Source of the DNA: Dehalococcoidia bacterium
GTDB lineage: Bacteria; Chloroflexota; Dehalococcoidia; GIF9; AB-539-J10
Direction: 5' to 3'
DNA length: 13,917 bases
Assembly: GCA_003562555.1 (NCBI GenBank)
Contig: PWUO01000273.1
Span: forward strand, 1-13,917
Shown here: piece after piece, positions 6,951 through 13,521 of the stretch
How the letters are laid out: every line of letters begins with the position of its first letter
How positions within the stretch are numbered: the stretch's first letter is position 1
Made by a program: the position numbers and the translations under genes
The notes under the pieces: model-generated
What the model was told of the DNA's origin: nothing
Seen by the model: the letters and a program-made list of their open reading frames with translations, nothing else
Database searches by the model: none

Positions 6951-8180
6951 ATGAATGTAACCCCTGCAGCCGTTGCCATCGCCGGTCACGCCGGCATAGG
7001 CCACACCCACTGTCCTGGCGGCCTCATCCAGGACGATACTGCGGGCTTCGCCGTGGCTGCCGCCATGCTACGTGACGTGCTCCATGCAGACACGCGCGTC
7101 ACAGCAGCACACATCGATCCCGTGCGCGGCACCATCCAGGTGATTACCACGGACGGCGGCGTTGGAGAGGCATTGCCCCGGCGAGGCATCACGCCAAGCG
7201 AGGCCAGGCTCATGCAGGACGTGGTAGGCCGGGACGCACTGCTCTGTCAGACGACGTCCATCGAGGTCCTCGGCAGGATGTATGGACAGGGCGTAATGGA
7301 GACACCCGTCGCACTGGCTGTTGCGCTGGCGAACGCCACCATAGATACGTTCCGCAACAAAGCGCCGGACAGGTTCTACATGGCAACTGAGAGCGTGCCT
7401 GGCAATTGCGGATTCATCGGCGGCATGACGGCGCAGCTCGAAGGAGTGACCTGCTCGATACTGGGCACAGTCAACGCGTCTTCTTCCGGCATCGGTCCGA
7501 ACGAGGACCTCGAGGGGAACGTCGCCCTTGGATCCAAGCGCGACATCATGGGCCAGCTCAGAATGCTGCGCCGTCCTACCATCGTGCTTGAGGGCAAGGC
7601 GTATTCCCCGGCACTGTCCGATGGATTGTCACAGAATACCTTCCTCGTTCGAGCGCAGCGGGATCTCGACAACATCGTCGTCGCTGAGGCCCTGCACGCC
7701 TCAGCGCGGGACCTCGGTTATCCCGTAATCATTCTGGACGATGTCTTTCCGCGGAACGAGGGCGCGCTGCGGCGCAAGACGGTCGAAGTCGCGGAGCGCA
7801 TCATCGAGACCGCACAACGGCTCAAGCACGCGGAGATCGGGGCGGACAAGGTTGTCATCGCCGCCGAGCTGGCCAGGCTGGTCAGTGAGGAGGTCGGAGG
7901 CGTCAGCTTCATGACCGACAAGGTGCACGACGTAGTGCGACAGGCGGGCATGATTCCCGGCACCTCGGCTGTGCTGTCGATGCTGGTCACCAGGGAACAC
8001 CTTGCACACTGGCAGATCCCGCTGCTCACACAAGAGGACATCACGTTGATGAAGAGTATTGTGTACAATGCCATACCGCGCATCATGTCACGGCTGGACG
8101 AAGCGAACACCGTGCTTGATCGGTTCTACGAGGACCTGTCGCCACTGGAGCCACTCATCAAGGGAACGGCGAATCACTAA
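6951..8180 (+). CDS. Conserved-looking 409-residue cytoplasmic protein of unknown function
   Basis: I do not recognise this family. ATG 6951 is chosen because AGGGAG (6938-6943) stands seven bases before it; the frame is open back to 6867, but that extension is poor in family-like sequence. The protein is globular, with no signal peptide or membrane segment. Its opening, AIAGHAGIGHTHCPGGLIQDD (residues 8-28), groups three His, one Cys and two Asp in a way that suggests a metal or active site. Other blocks that look constrained are VITTDGG, VPGNCGFIGG (around 144-153), GTVNASSSGIGPNEDLEGNV (around 166-185, rich in small and polar residues) and ILDDVFPRNEGALRRKTVE. The C-terminal third is mostly helical. 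It is divergent from the cupin gene and stands 40 bases before the glutaminyl cyclase gene, with which it may be cotranscribed. A real, expressed gene is likely; the function is open. Confidence 0.85.
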   Translation: MNVTPAAVAIAGHAGIGHTHCPGGLIQDDTAGFAVAAAMLRDVLHADTRVTAAHIDPVRGTIQVITTDGGVGEALPRRGITPSEARLMQDVVGRDALLCQTTSIEVLGRMYGQGVMETPVALAVALANATIDTFRNKAPDRFYMATESVPGNCGFIGGMTAQLEGVTCSILGTVNASSSGIGPNEDLEGNVALGSKRDIMGQLRMLRRPTIVLEGKAYSPALSDGLSQNTFLVRAQRDLDNIVVAEALHASARDLGYPVIILDDVFPRNEGALRRKTVEVAERIIETAQRLKHAEIGADKVVIAAELARLVSEEVGGVSFMTDKVHDVVRQAGMIPGTSAVLSMLVTREHLAHWQIPLLTQEDITLMKSIVYNAIPRIMSRLDEANTVLDRFYEDLSPLEPLIKGTANH

Positions 8181-8220
8181 CGCCTCCGTCGCCCGGACCA
8201 TCGAAGTCGAGTACAGGTCA

Positions 8221-9057
8221 ATGACGGAGCGCACACACCTGCGAACTGAAGAGGATCGGAAACTGCGGCGCCACACGTTGCCCCTGGCCGCTACACTGCT
8301 GGTTCTCGCCCTGACGGCCACCAACTGCACGGTACCCACCGCGACGGATGACACCCGCCAGGTGACGTACTACACCTACCACGTGGTCGACGTATATCCA
8401 CATGACGAACACGCCTTCACGCAGGGTCTGGCGTACCACGATGGTTACCTCTACGAAGGCACAGGGATCAGGGGCCGGTCAGAGCTACGCCGGGTTGAAC
8501 TGCACACAGGCAACGTGCTGCAACGCGTCCCTCTCTCCGCGCAGCACTTCGGCGAGGGCATTACCATCTGCGGAAACCGCATCGTGCAGTTGACGCTGGA
8601 TTCAGGAACTGGTTTCGTATACGAGCGCGAGAACCTACGTATGATCGACGAGTTCACGTACGAGACCGACGGATGGGGTATCACATGCGACGGAGAGCAT
8701 CTCGTGATGAGCGATGGTTCAGACACGCTCTACTTGCTCAACAGGGACAGGTACGAGATGGAAGGTTATGTCACCATCAACGATCAAGGCGTGCCGGTCG
8801 CCGGACTGAACGAGCTTGAATTCATCGGCGGTCGTATCTTCGCGAACGTCTGGCCGACCGACTCAATAGCTGTCATCGACCCATCCGATGGTCGTGTGAC
8901 GGCATGGATCGACCTGACTGGCCTGCTTGATTCACACGTGTCGGCATCGGGGTCCGACGTCCTGAACGGCATCGCCTACGATGCTGAGCATGACCGCCTC
9001 TTCGTCACCGGAAAATTCTGGCCTCTGCTGTTCGAGATCACGCTTCTCGAGCGTTGA
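8221..9057 (+). CDS. Glutaminyl-peptide cyclotransferase (plant/bacterial-type glutamine cyclotransferase)
   Basis: The enzyme converts N-terminal glutamine of peptides to pyroglutamate with loss of ammonia. The 279-residue product starts with a basic stretch (residues 8-18) and a hydrophobic core (19-33) ending near C36, so it is exported. The site LTATNC resembles a lipobox, but Asn before the Cys is not canonical, so lipid anchoring is uncertain. The mature part is the family's five-bladed propeller, with the expected blocks in order: HAFTQGLAYHDG, LYEGTGIRGRSELR (the usual YESTG block, with its Glu kept), FGEGIT, DGWGITCDG, MSDGSDTLY, VAGLNELE, NVWPTD, VLNGIAYD and TGKFWP. ATG 8221 is chosen because the sequence before it in this frame overlaps the upstream gene and lacks family character; GAGTACAGG just upstream is a weak ribosome site. 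It lies 40 bases behind the 409-residue gene on the same strand. Confidence 0.92.
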   Translation: MTERTHLRTEEDRKLRRHTLPLAATLLVLALTATNCTVPTATDDTRQVTYYTYHVVDVYPHDEHAFTQGLAYHDGYLYEGTGIRGRSELRRVELHTGNVLQRVPLSAQHFGEGITICGNRIVQLTLDSGTGFVYERENLRMIDEFTYETDGWGITCDGEHLVMSDGSDTLYLLNRDRYEMEGYVTINDQGVPVAGLNELEFIGGRIFANVWPTDSIAVIDPSDGRVTAWIDLTGLLDSHVSASGSDVLNGIAYDAEHDRLFVTGKFWPLLFEITLLER

Positions 9058-9063
9058 TACAGT

Positions 9064-9079
9064 CGCGTGCTTACACGCG
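9064..9079 (+). terminator. GC-rich hairpin after the glutaminyl cyclase gene
   Basis: CGCGTG (9064-9069), loop CTTA, CACGCG (9074-9079) is a perfect 6-bp stem six bases after the TGA. A TTTT run comes only about a dozen bases later (9091-9094), too far for a standard terminator. Confidence 0.4.
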
Positions 9080-9147
9080 GATGCAAAGACTTTTCACGAC
9101 TGAGATGTCGCAATGCCTGTTCCGGACATGGTACGGTAGACTTCCGT

Positions 9148-9152
9148 GGAGG
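9148..9152 (+). promoter_or_regulatory. Shine-Dalgarno that fixes the NUDIX start
   Basis: GGAGG ends six bases before ATG 9159. The same frame is open back to about 9054, but no comparable ribosome site supports an earlier start. Confidence 0.6.
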
Positions 9153-9158
9153 ACCTCT

Positions 9159-9713
9159 ATGCACGTAACCGACAGGCACATCATCTACGAGGGACGCTAC
9201 CTTCGGATCGTGGAGAAGACGGTGATTACCGGCAACGGCCACGCCCGAAGATGGGAGACCGTGGAAAGAACGAACGTTCATGGGAGTGGCGCAGTTGTCA
9301 TCATCGCGGTGACGAAGGACGGCAAACTCCTGTATGAGAAGAACTGGCGCGCCGGGAGCGAATCGTACGTGATCCAGTTCCCGGCGGGGCTCACGGATCT
9401 CCACGGCGAGAGCGAGGAGGAGACGGCACGACGAGAGCTTCTCGAGGAGACCGGGTATGCCGCAACGACACTGATTCCGGTGCTGCTTTCGCCCCTGGCC
9501 GCGGACCTCTCACGCACCCGGGCGATGCACTACTTCGCGCCGGGCGTCGAGTTCGTGGGCACGCCGTCAGGCAGCGATATCGAGGGAATCGAGGTCATCG
9601 AGGTCCCCGTCAACGAGGCAGACGAGTTCATGCTGCACCCTCCCGATGGGGCCGAACTCGACCTGCAGGTCCCGGGAATAGTCTGGGCACTGCGTACGAA
9701 ACGACTGATCTGA
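9159..9713 (+). CDS. NUDIX hydrolase, ADP-ribose pyrophosphatase-like
   Basis: The 184-residue protein has the layout of ADP-sugar pyrophosphatases (NudF/YqiE type): an N-terminal strand region (HIIYEGRYLRIVEKTV), a central sheet (GAVVIIAVTKDGKLLYEKNWRAG) and then the Nudix box. The box runs from G77 to G99, and its catalytic core is R92-E93-L-L-E96-E97-T-G, with all magnesium-binding Glu residues present. The first part reads GLTDLHGE, one residue longer between Gly and Glu than the standard Gx5E, which may shift the loop slightly. Likely substrates are ADP-ribose or similar nucleoside diphosphate sugars in the cytoplasm. The gene follows the glutaminyl cyclase with a 101-base gap, and its stop is only 12 bases from the stop of the convergent GTPase gene. 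Confidence 0.9.
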   Translation: MHVTDRHIIYEGRYLRIVEKTVITGNGHARRWETVERTNVHGSGAVVIIAVTKDGKLLYEKNWRAGSESYVIQFPAGLTDLHGESEEETARRELLEETGYAATTLIPVLLSPLAADLSRTRAMHYFAPGVEFVGTPSGSDIEGIEVIEVPVNEADEFMLHPPDGAELDLQVPGIVWALRTKRLI

Positions 9714-9725
9714 GCGAATGCGGCG

Positions 9726-10712
9726 TCACCTCATCTGCTGTGAGACGATCCTGAACACCTCTTCCGCGGCCTCGTACGCGCTGACCTCACCGGCGTTCAT
9801 TCGCGAAACACATGCGCAAAGGATGGGGTCTTCGGCGACCGCCTGCATGAACTCCTGTGTGATCATTTTCTGCAGAGCTGCTGTGAACTCAGCGTACCGC
9901 TGTCCGGCCCTCCTTGTGGTGAAGACGCCGCTGTCAAGGCTGAACCTGCGATGCTCCCAGATCTGCTGGTACAGATCATCGACGCCGATGTTGTTCTCCG
10001 CCTGGGTTGCCAGTACGGGAATCCTCCACGCATCTCCCTGGCACACGAGGTCGAGCATACTCCTGATGCCCACCATCAGGCTCTCCGCCCCGGGTCGGTC
10101 TGCCTTATTCACCACGAAGATATCGGCTATCTCCATCAGTCCGGCTTTCATTGCCTGCACGTCATCTCCCGCCTCGGGAACAAGAGCTACCACCACCGTG
10201 TCCACACTCTGCATTACGTCCAGTTCCATCTGTCCCACGCCCACAGTCTCCACGAGGATGACATCCTTGCCTGAGGCGTCCATGAGCTCGATCACGCCGT
10301 GAACGGTAGTCGGCAGTCCACCCAGGCTCCCTCGTGTGGACATGCTCCTGATATGCACGCCCTCATCCAGATTATGCTGGCTCATCCTCACCCGGTCGCC
10401 GAGCACAGCTCCACCGCTGAACGGACTGCTTGGATCGGCGCAGATGACGCCAACCCGTAAGCGGTTCTGCCGCGCACAGGACGTCAGCCTGTTGACGAGT
10501 GTGCTCTTCCCGGCCCCAGGAGGTCCGGTTATGCCTACGCGATGGGCCTTGCCCGTCGGCCCGATCTCTCGCAGCACCTGGTGTGCATCATGGTCATCCT
10601 GCTCAACAATGGTGATAAGTCTGGCCAGGGCACGCGCATTGCCCTGCAGCATATCGGCTATCATCTGCGCAAGTCTGGGGTCCAGTGTCTTCTCAGTCAA
10701 CGGTGTCAACAC
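9726..10712 (-). CDS. meaB: MeaB/ArgK-type GTPase, chaperone of the B12-dependent mutase
   Basis: MeaB (human MMAA) is a G3E-class GTPase that gates delivery of adenosylcobalamin to acyl-CoA mutases and protects them during turnover. From GTG 10712 the product is 328 residues, a normal family length. The motifs are Walker A GPPGAGKS (63-70), CADPSSPFSGGAVLGDRVRM (91-110), VETVGVGQ (154-161, switch III/Walker B region) and the guanine-specificity motif NKAD (202-205). The N-terminal helices (MIADMLQGNARALARLIT) and the C-terminal helical arm are both present. The frame continues up to GTG 10769, but that would overlap the adenosyltransferase by 28 bases and adds a sequence unlike the family. 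GTG 10712 lies 29 bases after the upstream stop; neither start has a strong Shine-Dalgarno. As last gene of the mutase operon, its likely partner is the mutase encoded upstream. Confidence 0.92.
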   Translation of the reverse strand: MLTPLTEKTLDPRLAQMIADMLQGNARALARLITIVEQDDHDAHQVLREIGPTGKAHRVGITGPPGAGKSTLVNRLTSCARQNRLRVGVICADPSSPFSGGAVLGDRVRMSQHNLDEGVHIRSMSTRGSLGGLPTTVHGVIELMDASGKDVILVETVGVGQMELDVMQSVDTVVVALVPEAGDDVQAMKAGLMEIADIFVVNKADRPGAESLMVGIRSMLDLVCQGDAWRIPVLATQAENNIGVDDLYQQIWEHRRFSLDSGVFTTRRAGQRYAEFTAALQKMITQEFMQAVAEDPILCACVSRMNAGEVSAYEAAEEVFRIVSQQMR

Positions 10713-10741
10713 TCGCTTTCGCGTGTATGCTCGGACGTCGA

Positions 10742-11299
10742 TCAGAACTCGATTCCACGACGTGCACACACGCCGTTCACGTAGTAGTGCCTGACCTCCA
10801 CCATCTCCGTAACCAGATCCGCCGCATCCATCACCTCCTGGGGTGCGTAGCGGCCGGTGAAGACGATTTCGACGTTGTCCGGCTTGCTCTTCAGCAGCTC
10901 CAGGATGCTCTCAACAGACAGAAGGTTGAAGTCGTGCGCAGTCAGAATCTCGTCGAACACCACGATATCGTATTCGCCTGACAGCATGGCGTCACGCGCC
11001 CGAGCCAGACCCTCCTCGGCCATCTTCACATCCTCGGGAAGCGGCGGGTTCTTCACATGTACAAGATCCTTCCTGCCATATTGCTCAATGGTGATGTAGG
11101 GCTTCACAAGTTCGGCAGCGTCGAGCTCGCCGTAGTGCTGTCCCTTCATGAACTGCCCAACGTAGGTCCGGAGACCACTCCCCATCGCCCGAAACGCGAG
11201 GCCCAGGGCAGCAGTCGTCTTCCCCTTACAGTTCCCCGTGTAGACTTGGGCGTACCCTTTGTCCAGATGTGTCCGCTTCTCGATTGTCATGCGATTCAC
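10742..11299 (-). CDS. cobA: ATP:corrinoid (cob(I)alamin) adenosyltransferase, CobA/CobO/BtuR family
   Basis: The enzyme transfers the adenosyl group of ATP to reduced cobalamin to make adenosylcobalamin, the mutase cofactor. The 185-residue protein (182 from ATG 11290) has the whole family pattern: QVYTGNCKGKTTAALGLAFRA with the P-loop (GNCKGKTT, where Cys replaces the more usual Gly), VGQFMKG, DIVVFDEILTA (Walker B-like), VFTGRYAPQEVMDAADLVTEM, and the family ending ARRGIEF. It is the CobA type and not the PduO type that more often accompanies methylmalonyl-CoA mutase. The GTG at 11299 forms a GTGA overlap with a short upstream ORF; ATG 11290 has GAGGG ten bases before it. Either start leaves the domain whole. 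Its place between mutase and chaperone genes argues for cofactor supply to this mutase and not only general B12 salvage. Confidence 0.93.
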   Translation of the reverse strand: MNRMTIEKRTHLDKGYAQVYTGNCKGKTTAALGLAFRAMGSGLRTYVGQFMKGQHYGELDAAELVKPYITIEQYGRKDLVHVKNPPLPEDVKMAEEGLARARDAMLSGEYDIVVFDEILTAHDFNLLSVESILELLKSKPDNVEIVFTGRYAPQEVMDAADLVTEMVEVRHYYVNGVCARRGIEF

Positions 11300-11391
11300 G
11301 CCCTCGAGTTACCACTGTCGATGTGCTCGACTGACTCCGAAGAACGACTCAAATCCGCATTCAACACCTTCATCCCTTCTGCTACGGTCAC
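11296..11391 (-). CDS. Possible 31-codon micro-ORF between mutase small subunit and adenosyltransferase
   Basis: On the - strand a GTG at 11391-11389 overlaps the TGA of the mutase small subunit (GTGA), and the frame runs 31 codons to a TGA at 11298-11296 that itself overlaps the GTG of the adenosyltransferase (GTGA). An internal ATG at 11373 would give 25 residues. The peptide would be polar, with a Ser-rich middle (LSRSSESVEHIDSG), no membrane segment and no motif known to me. AGGAG lies about 14 bases before the GTG, farther than normal. It may be a real small gene, a coupling device that carries ribosomes to the next gene, or chance. Confidence 0.25.
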   Translation of the reverse strand: MTVAEGMKVLNADLSRSSESVEHIDSGNSRA

Positions 11392-11795
11392 CCCTTCGCC
11401 ACAGTCTCCTGAATGTGTTCGATCACCGTTTCAACTGGTGTGCCCGGGCCGAAGTTGCCGGTGACTCCAAGCTTCTCCAGATAGGGGAGGTCTCTCTTCG
11501 GAATCAGGCCGCCGGCCACCACGGGAATGTCGGCACCACCGAACTTCTTGAGGGCATCGACGATGTCCTTGGCGATGTAGCGCATGCTTCCCGTGTGGTC
11601 GCTCAGCGCTACCACGCTCGCATCCTCGTCGACGGCCGTCTTGGCGACCGACTCGGCCGTCTGATACCTGCCGACGTAGATGACCTCCATTCCGGCATCC
11701 CTGAAGGCACGCGCCAGGACAAGGGCGCCGCGTTCATGTATGTCGCAACCCACCTTGCCGATGACCACCCTGATGGTCTTCTGACTGACTGCCAT
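11388..11795 (-). CDS. B12-binding small subunit of an acyl-CoA mutase
   Basis: This 135-residue protein is a free-standing cobalamin-binding domain, as in two-subunit mutases. IGKVGCDIHERGALVLARAF carries K14, D18, H20 and G23, equal to the Lys604 and DxHxxG (Asp608, His610) of Propionibacterium MutB: His20 would be the lower cobalt ligand (base-off/His-on). The GG of VVAGGLIP (95-96) and FGPGTP near the end complete the nucleotide-loop pocket. The usual SxL motif is S65-D-H67 in ALSDHTGS, so Leu is replaced by His, and Gly is Cys in GCDIH. These changes match the divergence of the large subunit. ATG 11795 overlaps the stop of the large subunit by one base (TAATG), with GGGAGG six bases before it, so the two are translationally coupled. 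It is clearly a mutase-family domain and not a methionine synthase-type one. Confidence 0.92.
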   Translation of the reverse strand: MAVSQKTIRVVIGKVGCDIHERGALVLARAFRDAGMEVIYVGRYQTAESVAKTAVDEDASVVALSDHTGSMRYIAKDIVDALKKFGGADIPVVAGGLIPKRDLPYLEKLGVTGNFGPGTPVETVIEHIQETVAKG

Positions 11796-13507
11796 TAGTT
11801 GCCTCCCAGTAGATTGGTGATAAACGCGGGCGCCTCGATCTGATCCAGCGGATCGTAGCCATATCCGTACGCCATCCGTATCACGCCCACCGTCTCGCCA
11901 ACAGTGACACCCACCTTCGCAGCCTCGATGGTGGCGCGTACGATGTTCCTGCCTTCCTTCGTGGCGCTGTACAACTCCATGACCGCCGCAGTCACCTTCT
12001 CAGGGTCGCGAGTCGACCGCAGTCGTCGTATGTCCGCTATGGTCTTGAGTCGCAGCTTCTTGGACGGCACCCGGTAGGCAAAGTTCTCGATGGCCTTGTT
12101 GATGGGGCCTTCCTCTCCCTGGAAGGCATTTACGCCCACGATGAGTCGCTTTCCCTCGTTGATCTCCGCCTGCACCCTCATACGGCTGGAATCGATCTGC
12201 TGTCGCAGCCATCCAGACTCGAGACATGCCCACATGCCTCCATTCTCCTCTATGGTGCGGAGGATCTCATTGGCCTCCTCCTCGATCTTGTTGGTCAGCC
12301 ATTCCACGTAGTAAGAGCCTCCCAGCGGGTCGGCCACGAGGGGCACGTTGGCCTCGTGCGTCACGATATGCTGCGCGTCGAGGTTGAACAGGCGCGCCTC
12401 TTTCGACGGCAGGCCGATGGCCTCATCGATACTGGAGGCATCAAGCGAGTTCACCCCACCCAGCACACAACTCAGTATCTGCAGCGTCACCCGAGCCGCG
12501 TTGTTCAGCGGCTTCTGCGTCTGTAGCGAGAGTCCGGAGGTCCTGATCCCAATGCGGAGGCTCTGAGCCCGCGCGGTGGTGGCTCCGAGCTTCTCCTTCG
12601 CTATCTTCGCCCACATCCGCCGGGTCGCCCGGAACATGCACAGCGTCTCAAAGAAGTCCGATTCGGCATCCATCGAGAACACCGTCGGCCCAATCTCGTC
12701 GAGGCTGATCTTGCGCTCGTTGATCATGTCGGTGTACACGGCAGTGGCGACTCCCAGCACGTGGGCTGCTTCCTGTACCGCCGTCATGCCCGACTGCTGA
12801 GGGTCGACGCCGTTAGGCGCGTACGCCTTCCACTTCGGTGTGTTTCGGACGGAAAACTCGATCAGATCGAGGCAGATGCGTCGATCGATCTCCGTGGGGA
12901 AGTCCGGGCACCCGTACACGATCTTGGACCTGAACGGGTCGTTGATGCTTGCGCCGCGCAGAGTGGAAACGTCGAGTCCCCTGTTCTCCATCATCGCCAC
13001 AAGGTATGAGTAGAAGCACAGGAAACTGGACATCCCCATATGCGCAAGCTCGTAGTCCACATTCTCCAGCGGCAGGCCATCCAGCATGCGCTCATACGTC
13101 TCAAGCGCGTAGGAGGAGATGCCCCCACAGAGCATCGCGTTCCACGAGGAAGGGTGATCGGGATCAAGTCCCGTCTGGATAGGCAGATCGGCGAGCAGCC
13201 GAAGGCCTGTCTGGCCGTTCGCCAGGTACTCCTTGAATGCCGCGTTCGTCTCCTCGGGCGTGCTGTAGCTCACGATGAAAGACTTGATCCACAGCCTGTC
13301 ACGGTACATCTTCGGGTAAATGCCTCTGGTGAACGGGAAGCACCCGGGATCGGCGACATCGCGATCGTAATCAACATCCTTGATGTCCCCGGGGGTGTAG
13401 AAGACTTTGAGCGGGATGAATCCCTGGGTTGCGTCTCGAACCATCCCCCCGAGGGAACGGTCGTAGACCACCTCGCAATTATTGGCGTCCGCACCTTTGT
13501 CTGCCAA
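11795..13507 (-). CDS. Acyl-CoA mutase large subunit, divergent member of the methylmalonyl-CoA mutase family
   Basis: This 570-residue catalytic barrel is the size of the large subunit in split mutases. Shared blocks include FPFTRGIYPKMYRDRLW (residues 57-73, with Y64, M67 and R71 matching the CoA contacts Tyr75, Met78 and Arg82 of Propionibacterium MutB), GQTGLRLLADLP, RNTPKWK, TSGLSLQTQKPLNN, IDEAIGLPS, DPLGGSYYVEWLT and VGVN. The substrate pocket is unusual by eye alignment: Tyr89 is I78, Ser114 is R103, Thr195 is A186, Gln197 is I188, Tyr243 is V234, His244 is D235, and the RTHSQTSG block reads RIGIRTSG; Arg207 is kept as R210. So it belongs to the family, but probably not to methylmalonyl-CoA mutase proper; isobutyryl-, ethylmalonyl- or 2-hydroxyisobutyryl-type or a new substrate are open. 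It starts with TTG after a strong ribosome site and heads the operon with small subunit, adenosyltransferase and GTPase. Confidence 0.9.
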   Translation of the reverse strand: MADKGADANNCEVVYDRSLGGMVRDATQGFIPLKVFYTPGDIKDVDYDRDVADPGCFPFTRGIYPKMYRDRLWIKSFIVSYSTPEETNAAFKEYLANGQTGLRLLADLPIQTGLDPDHPSSWNAMLCGGISSYALETYERMLDGLPLENVDYELAHMGMSSFLCFYSYLVAMMENRGLDVSTLRGASINDPFRSKIVYGCPDFPTEIDRRICLDLIEFSVRNTPKWKAYAPNGVDPQQSGMTAVQEAAHVLGVATAVYTDMINERKISLDEIGPTVFSMDAESDFFETLCMFRATRRMWAKIAKEKLGATTARAQSLRIGIRTSGLSLQTQKPLNNAARVTLQILSCVLGGVNSLDASSIDEAIGLPSKEARLFNLDAQHIVTHEANVPLVADPLGGSYYVEWLTNKIEEEANEILRTIEENGGMWACLESGWLRQQIDSSRMRVQAEINEGKRLIVGVNAFQGEEGPINKAIENFAYRVPSKKLRLKTIADIRRLRSTRDPEKVTAAVMELYSATKEGRNIVRATIEAAKVGVTVGETVGVIRMAYGYGYDPLDQIEAPAFITNLLGGN

Positions 13508-13514
13508 TTGTGAA

Positions 13515-13521
13515 CCTCCCC
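13515..13521 (-). promoter_or_regulatory. Strong Shine-Dalgarno before the TTG start of the mutase
   Basis: On the - strand GGGGAGG stands seven bases before TTG (13507-13505). This fixes a TTG start, as no ATG or GTG at suitable spacing lies nearby. Confidence 0.7.

Noticed and set aside
9718..10302. 194-codon open frame on + opposite meaB
   Set aside because: It lies wholly antisense to a gene with clear GTPase motifs, and its translation has no family character; it is a GC-rich shadow frame.
10713..10769. Extended meaB start at GTG 10769
   Set aside because: It would overlap the adenosyltransferase by 28 bases and add 19 residues unlike the family N-terminus; GTG 10712 gives a normal length.
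11057..11798. Overlapping + strand frames of 135 and 179 codons opposite the adenosyltransferase and mutase small subunit
   Set aside because: The - strand proteins match known families over their full length; the + frames have no ribosome site or motifs.
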